Source of the DNA: Streptomyces zhihengii
Lineage (GTDB): Bacteria > Actinomycetota > Actinomycetes > Streptomycetales > Streptomycetaceae
Assembly: GCF_016919245.1 (NCBI RefSeq)
Contig: NZ_JAFEJA010000004.1
Location: 1 to 64,000, forward strand
Length of the DNA: 64,000 nt
Direction of reading: 5' to 3'
The translations under genes were made by a program, and so were the position numbers. Positions within the stretch are counted from its first letter, which is position 1; each line of letters begins with the position of its first letter. The notes under the pieces were generated by a model. That model ran no database searches. It worked only from the letters and a program-made list of their open reading frames with translations, and was not told the origin of the DNA. Shown here one piece after another: positions 9,141 to 18,174 of the stretch.

Positions 9141-11149
9141 CGGCGGCCGCCCTCCACATCTGCGATCCACCGGATCGCGGTGGCCAGGTGCTCGGGTACG
9201 CGGAAATTGTCGGGCCGGGTGGCCAAGCGCTCCGCGAGACGGTAGGCGTAGTCGCCCTTGGGGAGTTTGTTGCTGCCGTCGGTGAACAGGGTGCCGAAGG
9301 CGGCCGCTTGTTCGTCTGGCGTAGTCGCGTCGTCGACTGGCTTCCAGCGGTGTGCCGACTTGGGGCGCAGGTCGAGGAAGACGTCCTTGAGCAATGCCCG
9401 GTTCTCGGGCCGCATGAGTTCGGGCTCGAGGGTGGGTCTGCTCTCGGAGATGCGGAAGCAGTCCTCGGGCACGTCCCAGTCCTGCAGGTGCTTGGTCAGG
9501 AAGGCAGCACGGTTGAAGCCAGTCTCTGTGGTTTCGGTCCGGTCCTCTGCGGCCGTGTCCGGGAGGGGTGGCTCGGCGGCCTCGTCGTCCGGCTCTGTCG
9601 TCTTTTTCGTGGGGTCCTGGTCGGTGATGACGACCACCCGGTCGGCGATGCGTACCCCGCTCACGCCAGCGAGCAGGGCCCGCAGGTAGGGGGTGAAGTC
9701 GACGCCGTCGACGGCCACGATGCAGCTGCCTCTGAAGACCGCCTTGGCGCGGGTGCGGGCCCGCTCGTCCGGGATGGCGTCCAGGACCAGACGGGCGAAG
9801 GCCGGCATCAGCAATGCTTCGGCCAGTCCCTCGACGAGGATGACGCGGGTCCCAAAGAGCATGGCGCTCTTGGTGATGTCCAGGTAGCGGTCGAGTTTGG
9901 CGGGCTCGTGCCGGGTGAAGGGAATGGCCGCGACAGGCACCGCGGCCGTGGTGAAGGCGAAGGCCGCCGCCTCGGGCGGCTGCGGCTCCGCCTCCGGAAC
10001 GGTGGGCTGTGGCGCGGGGACGGCGACGTCCGCCACCGCGTCCTTGACCGTCTTGGCCTCAGGGGCCGGGGTCCGGCGCCGTTTGAGGATCACCAGGTCT
10101 TTCACGGTGGTGGCGGCGGCCAGCACCGGCGAGTGCGTGGTGATGACCACCTGGATGCGGCCCAGCGGCGCGCCCTCGGCCTCCGGCTCGAACGTCTGGG
10201 ATTGAAGCGCCCGGCTCTTGAGGTGCTCCAGCAGCAGGTTCTGCAGCTGCGGATGCAGGTGGGCCTCTGGTTCCTCGACCAGGAACAGCGTTAGGTCGGC
10301 CCCGCGGGCGGCTTCCAGTTCGGCCAGGACGGTGGCGATGTAAAGGAGGTTGGCGTACCCCAGTCCGGAGCGGGCGATGTCCTCGACGTCCAGGCCCTCG
10401 TCGCTCATGCGGGTCCGCAGCGCCCGGGCGATGGACACCAAGGTCGGGTCGGCGAACGACAGCCCCATGTGCTGGGGGTGCGCGCCAGCGGTGAGTAGGT
10501 TCAGCGGATCGTTGATCCTGCCTCGGACAGCCTTGATCTTGTCGTGTTGCTCCAGGTAGCGGAAGTGCTTGGCCTGCTCCTCCTCGAACGCCTTGATCGC
10601 CTTCTCGCCGCCGAGTTCGGCGGCGAGGATCAGCCGCAGTCGGTTGCCCGAGCTGGAGGCCAGCTCCTGCTGGGCATTGCGCATCGGCGGCAGATACACG
10701 TGGCGGACCGCGCGGCGTGCCTCGGGCTCCGGGTCGTCCAGCAGCCGTCCCGCCGACCAGACCGGGCGCGGGGCGCGTTCGCCTTCGGCCGGGCGGGCGA
10801 AGACGACCGAGTAGCGGGCATGGTTCCCCCTTTGCAGGTCTGGCTCCTCGCTCGCGGGAACGCGTGCCTGCAGATGAGTGGCTGCCTCGACGTCCTCCAG
10901 CCCCGCGTAGACCGCGGTCAGTTGCGCGCCGCCATCCGCCCAGGGATGGACGTCGTCTGGTTCCCACCAGCGGTTGCGCCGCCCGTCGAGCGGATCGGTC
11001 AGCAGTCGCAGCGCGTCAATGAAGTTCGACTTGCCGGCGTTGTTCTCCCCCACAATGACCGTGACACCCTGACGCAGCGGAACGTCGATATCTAGCAGCG
11101 ACTTGAAGCCCCTGGCTTCAACTTTCCCCAGATGCAACTTCTCCCCCAC
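9137..11149 (-). CDS. gajA: Gabija system nuclease subunit GajA (OLD-family ATPase with TOPRIM)
   Basis: 670 residues. The ABC-type ATPase half has Walker A GENNAGKS (34-41), a signature-like SGLGYANLLY, Walker B LFLVEEPEAHLHP (about 288) and the H-loop VITTHSP (about 335). The TOPRIM half has the conserved glutamate in ILVEGLAEALL (about 438) and the acidic pair in VVITDQDP (about 505). These are the features of class 2 OLD proteins, the GajA component of Gabija. It is roughly 90 residues longer than the Bacillus GajA I know; an extra Pro/Ala-rich stretch lies between H-loop and TOPRIM, near residues 360-395. The start is a GTG with GGGGAAA upstream. Confidence 0.9.
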   Translation of the reverse strand: MGEKLHLGKVEARGFKSLLDIDVPLRQGVTVIVGENNAGKSNFIDALRLLTDPLDGRRNRWWEPDDVHPWADGGAQLTAVYAGLEDVEAATHLQARVPASEEPDLQRGNHARYSVVFARPAEGERAPRPVWSAGRLLDDPEPEARRAVRHVYLPPMRNAQQELASSSGNRLRLILAAELGGEKAIKAFEEEQAKHFRYLEQHDKIKAVRGRINDPLNLLTAGAHPQHMGLSFADPTLVSIARALRTRMSDEGLDVEDIARSGLGYANLLYIATVLAELEAARGADLTLFLVEEPEAHLHPQLQNLLLEHLKSRALQSQTFEPEAEGAPLGRIQVVITTHSPVLAAATTVKDLVILKRRRTPAPEAKTVKDAVADVAVPAPQPTVPEAEPQPPEAAAFAFTTAAVPVAAIPFTRHEPAKLDRYLDITKSAMLFGTRVILVEGLAEALLMPAFARLVLDAIPDERARTRAKAVFRGSCIVAVDGVDFTPYLRALLAGVSGVRIADRVVVITDQDPTKKTTEPDDEAAEPPLPDTAAEDRTETTETGFNRAAFLTKHLQDWDVPEDCFRISESRPTLEPELMRPENRALLKDVFLDLRPKSAHRWKPVDDATTPDEQAAAFGTLFTDGSNKLPKGDYAYRLAERLATRPDNFRVPEHLATAIRWIADVEGGRR

Positions 11150-11495
11150 TTTCCCCAGGAGCGGGAGCGTACCGGCCCAAGAGGCCCCTCATGGGGCGTT
11201 CGCTATATGTCTGTGACACATCCGTCACGAAAGGAGGCGCGGCTTACCGGCAGCAGTAGCCCAAACCAAGCCGACCGGCGTTGCTCCCTCTGGAGTCGGT
11301 GATCTGACTTTCCACGCTCCAGGGTGAACGCCAGCCGAATATGCCCTTCCAGATGACGTCACCCGTTACGGGGATCACGACTCAGGGGATCTTCCGGAAG
11401 GACCCGCTCGTGCGCATCCTCGTCGATTCTCGGTTCGCAGGCGCTGCCTTGCCGCAGGATGGTCATGCAGGGCACGACCGGAGGGCACAGTGCGG
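11150..11495. other. Intergenic region upstream of gajA
   Basis: 346 bases between gajA and the next small frame. I see no gene. The direct repeat-like text TCTGTGACACATCCGTCACG near 11206-11225 contains a weak dyad (GTGAC/GTCAC) that could lie in the gajA promoter region. Confidence 0.3.
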
Positions 11496-11645
11496 CTAGG
11501 GCAGACGGTCGGGGACGGGCCAGTCGATGCGCACCCCGCGCCGGATCAGCGCGGTGAAGCTGTCAACCTGGCAGGCGGGCGGCCGTCCGTGGGTGTAGCG
11601 GCGCAGCGCCCGGTGCACGCCGTCGCGCAGCTGGCCGTCGGTCAT
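11496..11645 (-). CDS. Small hypothetical protein, perhaps a fragment
   Basis: A 49-residue frame (starts MTDGQLRDGVHRALRRY, ends WPVPDRLP) with good streptomycete codon use and natural-looking composition, including a helix and a Cys-containing loop (PPACQVDSF). An upstream out-of-frame ATG at about 11697 begins MTSIEPVLSVRNGF, so the two could be pieces of one gene separated by a frameshift. No family recognised. Confidence 0.35.
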   Translation of the reverse strand: MTDGQLRDGVHRALRRYTHGRPPACQVDSFTALIRRGVRIDWPVPDRLP

Positions 11646-11837
11646 CGTGGACGCCAGCTCCGAAGCCGTTGCGTACGGACAGGACGGGCTCGATGGAGGT
11701 CATGGTGACGATCCTTTCCGCCCGGCCCCGCTGGTCTCCCGGTTGGAGACGCGGTCGAGGGGCCGAGCGGGCGGAAACGTAGAGCACCGGGTTCGTTAGC
11801 GTCGCATCTGTGCCGCCCGCCCCGGGGGCACCGGCTG

Positions 11838-11869
11838 CGGCACCCCGGGGTGGCCGCCTCGGGGTGCCG
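11838..11869. terminator. Hairpin terminator downstream of the HTH operon
   Basis: Nine-base perfect arms (CGGCACCCC at 11838-11846 and GGGGTGCCG at 11861-11869) with a 14-base loop, placed 12 bases after the stop of the minus-strand operon ending at 11882. Confidence 0.55.
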
Positions 11870-11881
11870 TGGCGGATGGGT

Positions 11882-12709
11882 TCAGCGGGTTGCGGCCTCG
11901 TCGGCGTGGCGGTCGCGCCGGCATTGGTGGCGGTCGTCGCCGGGCCGTGGCCGGTGACGGGACTGTGAGCGGGGCGGAAGGCCGCTTGGGCGAAGAGAGC
12001 GGTCGGCTGTGTTCAGCCGGTCGCGGACCTGGTGGGCGAAGTTCGGTCCCGGCAGCGGGATCTCGCAGTCCGGTTCGCGAAGGTAGCCGCTGGCCACGGC
12101 GAGGGGCATGTAGGCCATCAGCTCCAGGACGACGGAGGAGCGCTGACGGGTGACGTGCCGGGCGAGCTGCCGCAGGACGCGCAGCAGGGTGGTGGTCGAG
12201 ACGCTGTCACCGGCCTGCAGGAGGGCGGGGAGGTCGGGATCGTCGGCGCAGCGGATCTCGGTGCGCGCCGCGGGGGCGCGCGAGGCGGGTTTGCCGGTGT
12301 CGGCCTCGTCGGTCTGGGTGTGCCACCAGCTGGCGACGTGGGTCTCGCCGAGGGCGAGGTGGTGGAGGTAGAGGCAGTAGGCGGCGGCGGGTTGTCCGGC
12401 GCCGGCGGCGTACTGCCACCAGAAGCGGGCGCCGTCGTCGGTGTCGCTGAGCTGGAGCACGCAGGCCAGGACCAGGGCGGCGCGGGGTGCGGGGATCTGG
12501 TCGGTGACGAACTCGCCGACGGCGGTGGCCGGGGTGTGCCGTACCACGGTCTCGCACAGCGCGCGCAGGTCGTCGGCTGCGGACCTGGTCGTCTGCCGCG
12601 GAGTGACGGCCCCTCGCCGGGTTGTGTCGCGGGTGGGGACGGTGTCACGCGGAACGGTGCGGTCGAAGGCGAGCAGTGCCCGGGAGAGGACGGCGTCCAG
12701 TGTGGTCAT
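11882..12709 (-). CDS. Conserved streptomycete hypothetical protein (regulatory operon)
   Basis: 275 residues. A central block (FWWQYAAGAG then AYCLYLHHLALGE) reads like the accessory proteins commonly found after sigma-like HTH genes in Streptomyces. The C-terminal 60 residues are rich in Arg, His and Gln and probably disordered. Its ATG overlaps the stop of the preceding gene (ATGA at 12706-12709), so it is co-translated with the HTH/sigma-like protein. Role unknown; modulation of that partner is a guess. Confidence 0.6.
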   Translation of the reverse strand: MTTLDAVLSRALLAFDRTVPRDTVPTRDTTRRGAVTPRQTTRSAADDLRALCETVVRHTPATAVGEFVTDQIPAPRAALVLACVLQLSDTDDGARFWWQYAAGAGQPAAAYCLYLHHLALGETHVASWWHTQTDEADTGKPASRAPAARTEIRCADDPDLPALLQAGDSVSTTTLLRVLRQLARHVTRQRSSVVLELMAYMPLAVASGYLREPDCEIPLPGPNFAHQVRDRLNTADRSLRPSGLPPRSQSRHRPRPGDDRHQCRRDRHADEAATR

Positions 12710-13611
12710 GGGGTGGGTCCTTCGGTCAGGTGCAGCTCGGTGGTCTCGGTGATGAAGCGTCGGGCGTGGCGTTCGTCGGACCGTACGGCGGCGATCGGTA
12801 CTCCGAGGAGTTCGGAGGTCTCCCGGATGCGGAAGCCGCACAGGTGCCGCAGCACCATGACGTCCATGTGGTTGTCGGGCAGCCTGCCGATCGCGAGAAA
12901 CAGCTCGATGCTCTCCGCCAGCTGGTCCGTGCGCGCTTCGGAGTCGGTCTCCTTGAGGAGGGCGAGGGTGTCGAAGGCGCCCTGTGCGAGCAGCGGGCGG
13001 TCGTCGCGGTGAGCGGCGCGGGCCTTGACCGTGGCGCGCAGGAGGTTCCAGGCGTAGCGGCGGATGTCGGGGCTGGCGAGGGCCTCGTCGAAGCTGAGCC
13101 AGAGGATCGCGAAGGTGTCTTCCACCGCTTGGTCTCGGGCGTTGCCGGTGAGGAAGACGCTGGAGTAGCGGAAGTAGCCGTCTTCGACGGTGGCGCGCAG
13201 GGCGTCGTGGGCCAGGGGCGGGAGGCCGGGGCCGGCGGTGGTGACGGCGGGTCCGCCTTCGCCGGAGCGGTCGATCCAGTCGCTGCTCTTGCCCACGTCC
13301 AGAGCGGCCTGTTGCCACAGCCGGTACAGAGGCCAGTTGGGGATGTCCAGGACGGAAGCGACGCGGTGCATGACCTCCCAGCGCGGATAGTGCCCCACTC
13401 CGCGCAGGAGCTCGGAGAGCTTCGACTTGGCGAGGACGACGTGGTGGCTGAGGTCGGCCAGGGTGTAGCCGCTGGCGAGGTAGCGGTCGCGGGTCGGCTC
13501 CAGCCACGCGGCGTGGGTGGAACCGACGGTGGGGGCGATGGGTCCGAGCTTGCGGCCGGGACGGACCGGGGCCGGCCCGGAGGCCGGCCCCGGTGCGGGG
13601 AGCATCGTCAC
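12706..13611 (-). CDS. XRE-type HTH / sigma-70-like DNA-binding protein
   Basis: About 301 residues. Residues 30-95 form a cro/C1-type helix-turn-helix (YTLADLSHHVVLAKSKLSELLRG). The C-terminal half resembles ECF sigma factors: a region-2-like segment (QAVEDTFAILWLSFDEALA) and a region-4-like helix pair (VMVLRHLCGFRIRETSELLGV). Such hybrid regulators are common in Streptomyces. The GTG at 13611 overlaps the previous stop as GTGA, and its own stop overlaps the next start as ATGA, giving a tight three-gene operon. Target genes unknown. Confidence 0.7.
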   Translation of the reverse strand: MTMLPAPGPASGPAPVRPGRKLGPIAPTVGSTHAAWLEPTRDRYLASGYTLADLSHHVVLAKSKLSELLRGVGHYPRWEVMHRVASVLDIPNWPLYRLWQQAALDVGKSSDWIDRSGEGGPAVTTAGPGLPPLAHDALRATVEDGYFRYSSVFLTGNARDQAVEDTFAILWLSFDEALASPDIRRYAWNLLRATVKARAAHRDDRPLLAQGAFDTLALLKETDSEARTDQLAESIELFLAIGRLPDNHMDVMVLRHLCGFRIRETSELLGVPIAAVRSDERHARRFITETTELHLTEGPTP

Positions 13612-13832
13612 AGGGTGCCGTCCTCGTCGTCGGGCGCCGCCGCAACCCGGCGTCCGGAGGTCGGCGTGGTCCGGGCGCGGTAACCGCCCAGGACCTGGGT
13701 GACGGTCAGGCCGAGGACCGGGGCTAGTCCGGCGATCAGGGCCGCGTGGCCCATCGCCGCCATCACCAGGCTCCACGCCAGCACCACCACGAGCGCCAGC
13801 ACCATTGCCGCCGCTATCTGTTTCCTGCTCAT
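13608..13832 (-). CDS. Small membrane protein
   Basis: 74 residues with two hydrophobic segments, residues 5-25 (AAAMVLALVVVLAWSLVMAA) and 29-46, followed by a charged, disordered tail ending DEDGTL. First gene of the overlapping three-gene operon. Probably sits in the cytoplasmic membrane; it might tether or signal to the sigma-like partner, which is inference only. Confidence 0.55.
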   Translation of the reverse strand: MSRKQIAAAMVLALVVVLAWSLVMAAMGHAALIAGLAPVLGLTVTQVLGGYRARTTPTSGRRVAAAPDDEDGTL

Positions 13833-14204
13833 CACCCATCCTCGGTATAGGGAGTCGGCCGGCGCGGCAATCCGGAAGTGCCACCGCGCCATCAAGGGAT
13901 CTCCGTCAACGAGCGGGTGCCGTGCCGCTGCTGACGGATCCTCAGCATGGACCCGCTCCCATCAGTCACGCGACGTGATCATGAAATTACGGAACATTAG
14001 AAATCGCGGACGGTCAGTCACGAGCGCGAAACAGACCACTCCGGGGCACGTCCAGCACACCGGGCACGTCCTGTGGGTGAAGTTCCCGGTTTTCCTTGCA
14101 AACCGGTCCCGTACGTCGTCCCATGGGGGAGGACACCTCGGTGTCGGTCCTTCCATCCGGAAGAACGGTGCGCCCCGTGCCGAAGAAAGAGGGGATCGCG
14201 CCAC

Positions 14205-14243
14205 CTGCTCTGCCCGGCCTGTCGTATAGGCCGGGCAGAGCAG
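14205..14243. terminator. Perfect 16-bp inverted repeat, likely bidirectional terminator
   Basis: Arms at 14205-14220 (CTGCTCTGCCCGGCCT) and 14228-14243 with a 7-base loop. GC-rich with no T-run, as usual for streptomycete terminators. Confidence 0.6.
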
Positions 14244-14476
14244 AACCCCTCGCACAGAGGGGAAGACGAACGTAGCGCAGCCCACCGACAACGCTCCGCC
14301 TGTAGCCGTCATCATCGTCGGCCGCGGCCCACCCTGGGTACCAGGACGCGACCGGCACGCAGCCGGGACGGAGGCAGCGCCGAGCGCGACGGGCCGCGCC
14401 CTGACGGGTTGTGAGGGGAGCACTGCGCGGGTGCGGGGCCACGGGTTCTCCGGGTGCGAGGCACGGAAACGGGAGA

Positions 14477-14510
14477 GCGGGGTGCCGCACCAGGTGGTGC
14501 GGCACCCCGC
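14477..14510. repeat. Perfect 16-bp inverted repeat with 2-base loop
   Basis: Arms at 14477-14492 (GCGGGGTGCCGCACCA) and 14495-14510 separated by GG. It lies 147 bases upstream of the SUKH gene. It could be a terminator, an operator, or a remnant end of a mobile element. Confidence 0.5.
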
Positions 14511-14656
14511 CGAGGGCTGGCCGCGTCCGCGGCGCGCGCTCGCGGATGGCCGAGGGATGTCCGACGAGGCGCGGTCACCACTCGGTGCGGGCCAGCCTCG
14601 TGGCCGGTGTACCGGGGCTCGCGCCGGCGGGTCCCACGCGTATGTGAGGGGGAAAC

Positions 14657-15154
14657 GTGCCTGGTGAGCGGCTTGATGCGGAGTCGGTCCGGTCCTGGCG
14701 GGAACAGACCGACGCGGCGCTGACGAGCGCTGATGCAGTCCTTCCTCCCGACACACGGCTTCCCGCCCAGCACAACGCCGTGATGCTCGCGACCGACGAC
14801 AGCCGCCAGGCGACGGACGCGCTCGTGGACCTGACGCCGATCCCCTCCGACCTGACCACGCTCTACTGGGTGATCAGCGAGGCTTCCCTGCCCGACGTCG
14901 ACAACGAGTACTTCATCCACTCACCAGCAACGGTGGCGGAACACTTCCGCGAGTACGGCCCCGCTCCGATCGACGGCGAATCGATCGCACTGGTCTTCGC
15001 CAGCGACGGCGGGGGCCATCTGTTCGCGATCGGGGACAGCGGACGAGTCTGGAAGCCCACCACGGCCTCCTGGTTTGACGACTTCGAGGTCGCCGCGTCC
15101 AGCTTGCAGGAGTTCCTCGAACAGCTCGGCCGACAGATCGCTAACCAGCCCTGA
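14657..15154 (+). CDS. SMI1/KNR4 (SUKH) family protein
   Basis: 165 residues starting at GTG with GAGGGGGAA upstream. The C-terminal 70 residues carry the SUKH signature: FASDGGGHLFAIG, then VWKPTTASW, then a closing helix LQEFLEQL. SUKH proteins commonly act as immunity proteins against polymorphic toxins, though many are orphan. No toxin gene is adjacent, so this is an orphan immunity-like gene here. Confidence 0.75.
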   Translation: MPGERLDAESVRSWREQTDAALTSADAVLPPDTRLPAQHNAVMLATDDSRQATDALVDLTPIPSDLTTLYWVISEASLPDVDNEYFIHSPATVAEHFREYGPAPIDGESIALVFASDGGGHLFAIGDSGRVWKPTTASWFDDFEVAASSLQEFLEQLGRQIANQP

Positions 15155-15326
15155 CCATCCCTGCCCCACGGAAGTCATGTCACTCCAGACTGGGGAATCG
15201 CGAGCAGGTGTGGGGTCACTCCTGAGCAGAGGGTGGCCGTTTTCAAAAGAGCGTCATCACCCCGGCTGCCACCAACCACCGGTACGGTGACGTCGCACAG
15301 CGGAGGGACTCAATCCGACCTACCGT

Positions 15327-15524
15327 GTGCCCATGCCGAACGAACACGGTGAATACACAGCCGCAGAGCGGGCTCAACACGAGCCCGAGCGGTGCCCGCG
15401 GTGCGGCGGCCCCCAAAGGATCGCAAGGTGGCACCATTCCAACCCCAACGACCCGGGGGAACCTCGCTTCGTGCCTGGCCTTTCGGAGTGCACTGACGAC
15501 GAGTGCGCCCGCAACAACGGCTGA
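15327..15524 (+). CDS. Small zinc-ribbon protein
   Basis: 65 residues starting at a GTG (or the ATG at 15333). Four cysteines in pairs, ERCPRCGG near residue 22 and SECTDDECARN near the end, could bind one zinc ion. Family unknown; such proteins often bind nucleic acid. A moderately good frame with strong GC3 but no clear ribosome binding site. Confidence 0.5.
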   Translation: MPMPNEHGEYTAAERAQHEPERCPRCGGPQRIARWHHSNPNDPGEPRFVPGLSECTDDECARNNG

Positions 15525-15627
15525 CCCTGCCCAATGCCTCACTGCTGCCGAGGGCCGTGATCCGGGCGCCTCGCCCTGCCTTCCTGGGGCACTGGAAATC
15601 CTGAGACCAGCTGCGACGGGCGACCCT

Positions 15628-17833
15628 CTATGGCTTCATCGGCGGTGCATCTGGGACCTGCTCAACCGGCACGGAGGGTTGCCACGGTGATGCAGGTGTG
15701 CCGTCCGGGTCCAGGCCGTACCGCCACACAGCGCTTGGAACCATCGAAGGAACCAGACCGGAGGCGTCCCCGCGGTCGGCGGCTTCCCAGGCCAGGGACA
15801 ACGCACCGTCCCGGTCCCCGGCCGCCTCCATCATTTCGGTCAGGTGCAGCAGGCCGAAGGTGTCGCCGTGCTTTGCTGCCTCCCGCAAGAGGGCTTCGGC
15901 ACCGTCCCGGTCCCCGGCCGACTCCCGCCGCATGGCCAAATGCGCCAGAGCGAAGGTGTCTCCGCGGTCGGCGGCTTCCCGGGCCAGGGACAACGCACCG
16001 TCCCGGTCCCCGGCCGCCTCCATCATTTCGGTCAGGTGCAGCAGGCCGAAGGGGTCGCCGAGACTGGCTGCCTCCCGGTAGAGGGCTTCAGCGCCGACCC
16101 GGTCCCCGGCCGACTCCCGCATCTCAGCCAGATGCACCAGGGCGTCGGCGTCGCCCTGACTGGCTGCCTCCCGGAAGAGGGCTTCAGCGCCGACCCGGTC
16201 CCCGGCCTCCCCCCGCGTCCGGGCCAGGTACACCAGGGCATCGGCGTCGCCACGGTCGGCGGCTTCCCGGGCCAGGGACAACGCGCTGTCCCGGTCCCCA
16301 GCCGCCTCCATCATCCCAGCCAGCCGCACCAGGGCATCAGCGTTGCCATGGCTGGCGGCGCGTCGATAGAGGTGGTGTGCCCATTGCAGGCGGTGTCGCT
16401 TCCTGGCCGCTTCGGCGAGTTTGTACAGGTCGTCGGGGTGGGTGAGGTGGGTGTGGGCAGCGTTCCAGAAGGATGCGGGTGGGCACAGATGGCTGCGGGT
16501 GATACGGCCGTGCTGCTCCAGGTAGTCGGCAAGGCGGAATACCGGACCGGCGGGCGGTGGCATGGCCGGTCGAACGTCGACGGTGGGTGCGGCCGGGTGC
16601 CGGGGGGACCGGGGGGTAGTGCGGCGCAGGGGTGCTTGCTTGCCGTGGACCGGCTCGGCGAGTTCGGCGTAGGCCTGCTCCGCCCAGCCGTCGCTGAGCA
16701 GGTCGTAGTCGTCATCGCTGAGGTAGTCGAGAGCTGCGTCGGTCAGGAAGGCCTGGAGAAGGTGGAGGCCCACGCCGAGCCGGCGGGCGTCCATCGCCGC
16801 TTCCAGCAGGGCGCGGGCGGCGGCCTGGCGGGGTTGTTCGTAGCGGCGCAGGAGTTCAGGTGCCCCGGCCAGATCCTGCGTGATCCGGCCGCCGTCCCGG
16901 GCGCGCGTGAGGGCGTCGGCCAGCAGGGCGTCGCCTCGGTCGGCCAGGGCCTCCGCGGCGGCCAGGGCCCCCGTGTCGAACGTGTCGGGGACACTCACCG
17001 TGTGGTCGGCCAGCAGTTCCCGTACCCGACTGTGGGGATCGCCCTTGTACCGGTGCGGGGAGTGCGGTGTAGTCGTGGGCGTACTCGGGCCATAGCGTGC
17101 CCAGGACCAGGACCGGGCCGCGCTGCTCGTCGATCAGCAGGTGGTGCACAGCCGCCGCGATCCGCTCGCCGAACTCCCGGTCGCCGAGGTAGTGCTGCGC
17201 CTCGTTCAGCCACACCACTGTCCGCGGGCCGACCCGGTGCAGGTCCTCCAGTGCGGCTTCGGCGCGGGTCGGGTCGAAGGGGTGCCACAGCCGCCACCCC
17301 TTCTCGGCGAGCGGCTGCACGGCCTGCCAGCATGCCCTCGTCTTGCCCGTCGAGGAGGTGCCCACCAGGACCACGATCCCGCTGCGGCCCGCCGCGGCCG
17401 CCGCCACCGCGTCGGCCAGCGCCTGGTCGTGCGGGCGCCGCACGTACGCGGGCAGTGCCCGCACTCCGCCGACTCCCGGCGTGTTCGTGCGGGGTCCGGC
17501 GGGGTGGACTTCCAGGTCGTGCGGCTCCCACTGCCCGATCGGTCGACCGGGCCCCGACGGGTCGCCCCAGCGTCCCGATGTCTCCTCCTCCGCGTCCCGC
17601 CGCAGCTCCAGCAGTTCGCCCACCGGCAGCCGCAGCACGCGGGCCAGGGCGGTCACCGTGTTCACCGACGGCACGTCCCCGCGGGGTGAGAGCGCCTTCG
17701 ACACCGTCCCGCGGCTCAGACCGGCTCGCGTCGCGAGCTGCCCCTGGTCCAGGCGGTCGCGCGCCCGTGCTTCATCGAGTCGCCTGCGCAGTTCGGCCAG
17801 TGCGGGACTGCGGTGTTCCGGCTCGTCCGGCAT
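15628..17833 (-). pseudogene. XRE-HTH / NTPase / Sel1-repeat protein, interrupted by a one-base frameshift
   Basis: Two overlapping frames join into one protein of about 735 residues if one base near 17050-17053 is removed (GTACCGGTG should probably read GTACGGTG). After correction the text runs ALPAPYKGDPHSR...LLADHTVSVPDTF without a break. Domain order: XRE helix-turn-helix (LATRAGLSRGTVSKAL), P-loop NTPase (VGTSSTGKTRA, Walker B-like VVWLNEAQ), helical linker, then seven tandem 32-residue Sel1/TPR-like repeats (ALSLAREAADRGDADAL). STAND-like proteins of this build are signalling or defence switches. Start at ATG 17833 with GGGGGA upstream. It may be a true pseudogene or a sequencing indel. 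Confidence 0.7.
15780..16390 (-). repeat. Tandem 96-bp repeats encoding Sel1-like units
   Basis: About six to seven head-to-tail 96-bp units inside the previous gene, each encoding 32 residues of the form ...REAADRGDADALVHLAEMRESAGDRxG. Units differ by a few substitutions, and alternating units share GALSLAREAADRGD or GAEALFREAASQGD variants, suggesting duplication of pairs. Confidence 0.75.
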
Positions 17834-17951
17834 GTGAGGGTCCCCCGGGTGGTGTGTGCTCGTGTCCATTCTTGTAGCCGGAGACCATGGCGCACACCGC
17901 TTCCTCGAGGTTCTTCCCTGTCAACACCCCACCGTGTGCAGGGAGTCTGCT

Positions 17952-18149
17952 GTGACCATCGCGCTTGTTCTTCTCACCGTCGCCGTCGTCGTGATCGTCG
18001 CGCTGCTGTGCGCCGTCGGTGCCGGCGTTCTGGCCCGTGCCGACGGGGCTACCTGGCCGACCGCGCTGGCGCGCGCCGCTTCCGCCTTCGTCGCTGTGCT
18101 CGCTCTGTCCGCTACCGTCACCGCGGCCCTCGCCGCCTGCCTCAGGTGA
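17952..18149 (+). CDS. Small membrane protein
   Basis: 65 residues from GTG 17952 with GGGAG upstream. Two transmembrane segments: residues 3-26 (a Leu/Val-rich run) and about 40-63 (AASAFVAVLALSATVTAALAA), joined by a short polar loop RADGATWP. Divergent from the XRE-NTPase gene. Function unknown. Confidence 0.55.
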   Translation: MTIALVLLTVAVVVIVALLCAVGAGVLARADGATWPTALARAASAFVAVLALSATVTAALAACLR

Positions 18150-18174
18150 CGAAGGGACGGCCGGGTGCCCGGAG

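Larger units (their letters stand above)
13833..14656. other. Long intergenic region with two strong hairpins
   Basis: About 820 bases without a convincing gene on either strand. It holds two perfect 16-bp inverted repeats (described separately at 14205 and 14477) and an AT-richer patch near 13977-14010 that may include the promoter of the divergent minus-strand operon. Confidence 0.4.

Noticed and set aside
11882..13645. A 587-residue minus-strand frame as one gene
   Set aside because: Only the part from 12709 is protein-like; the front overlaps the sigma-like gene out of frame and is Arg/Pro-rich.
12032..13683. Long plus-strand frames over the HTH operon
   Set aside because: Shadows of the three overlapping minus-strand genes.
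15780..16390. CRISPR-like array suggested by regular repeats
   Set aside because: The 96-bp units are in-frame protein repeats without unique spacers.
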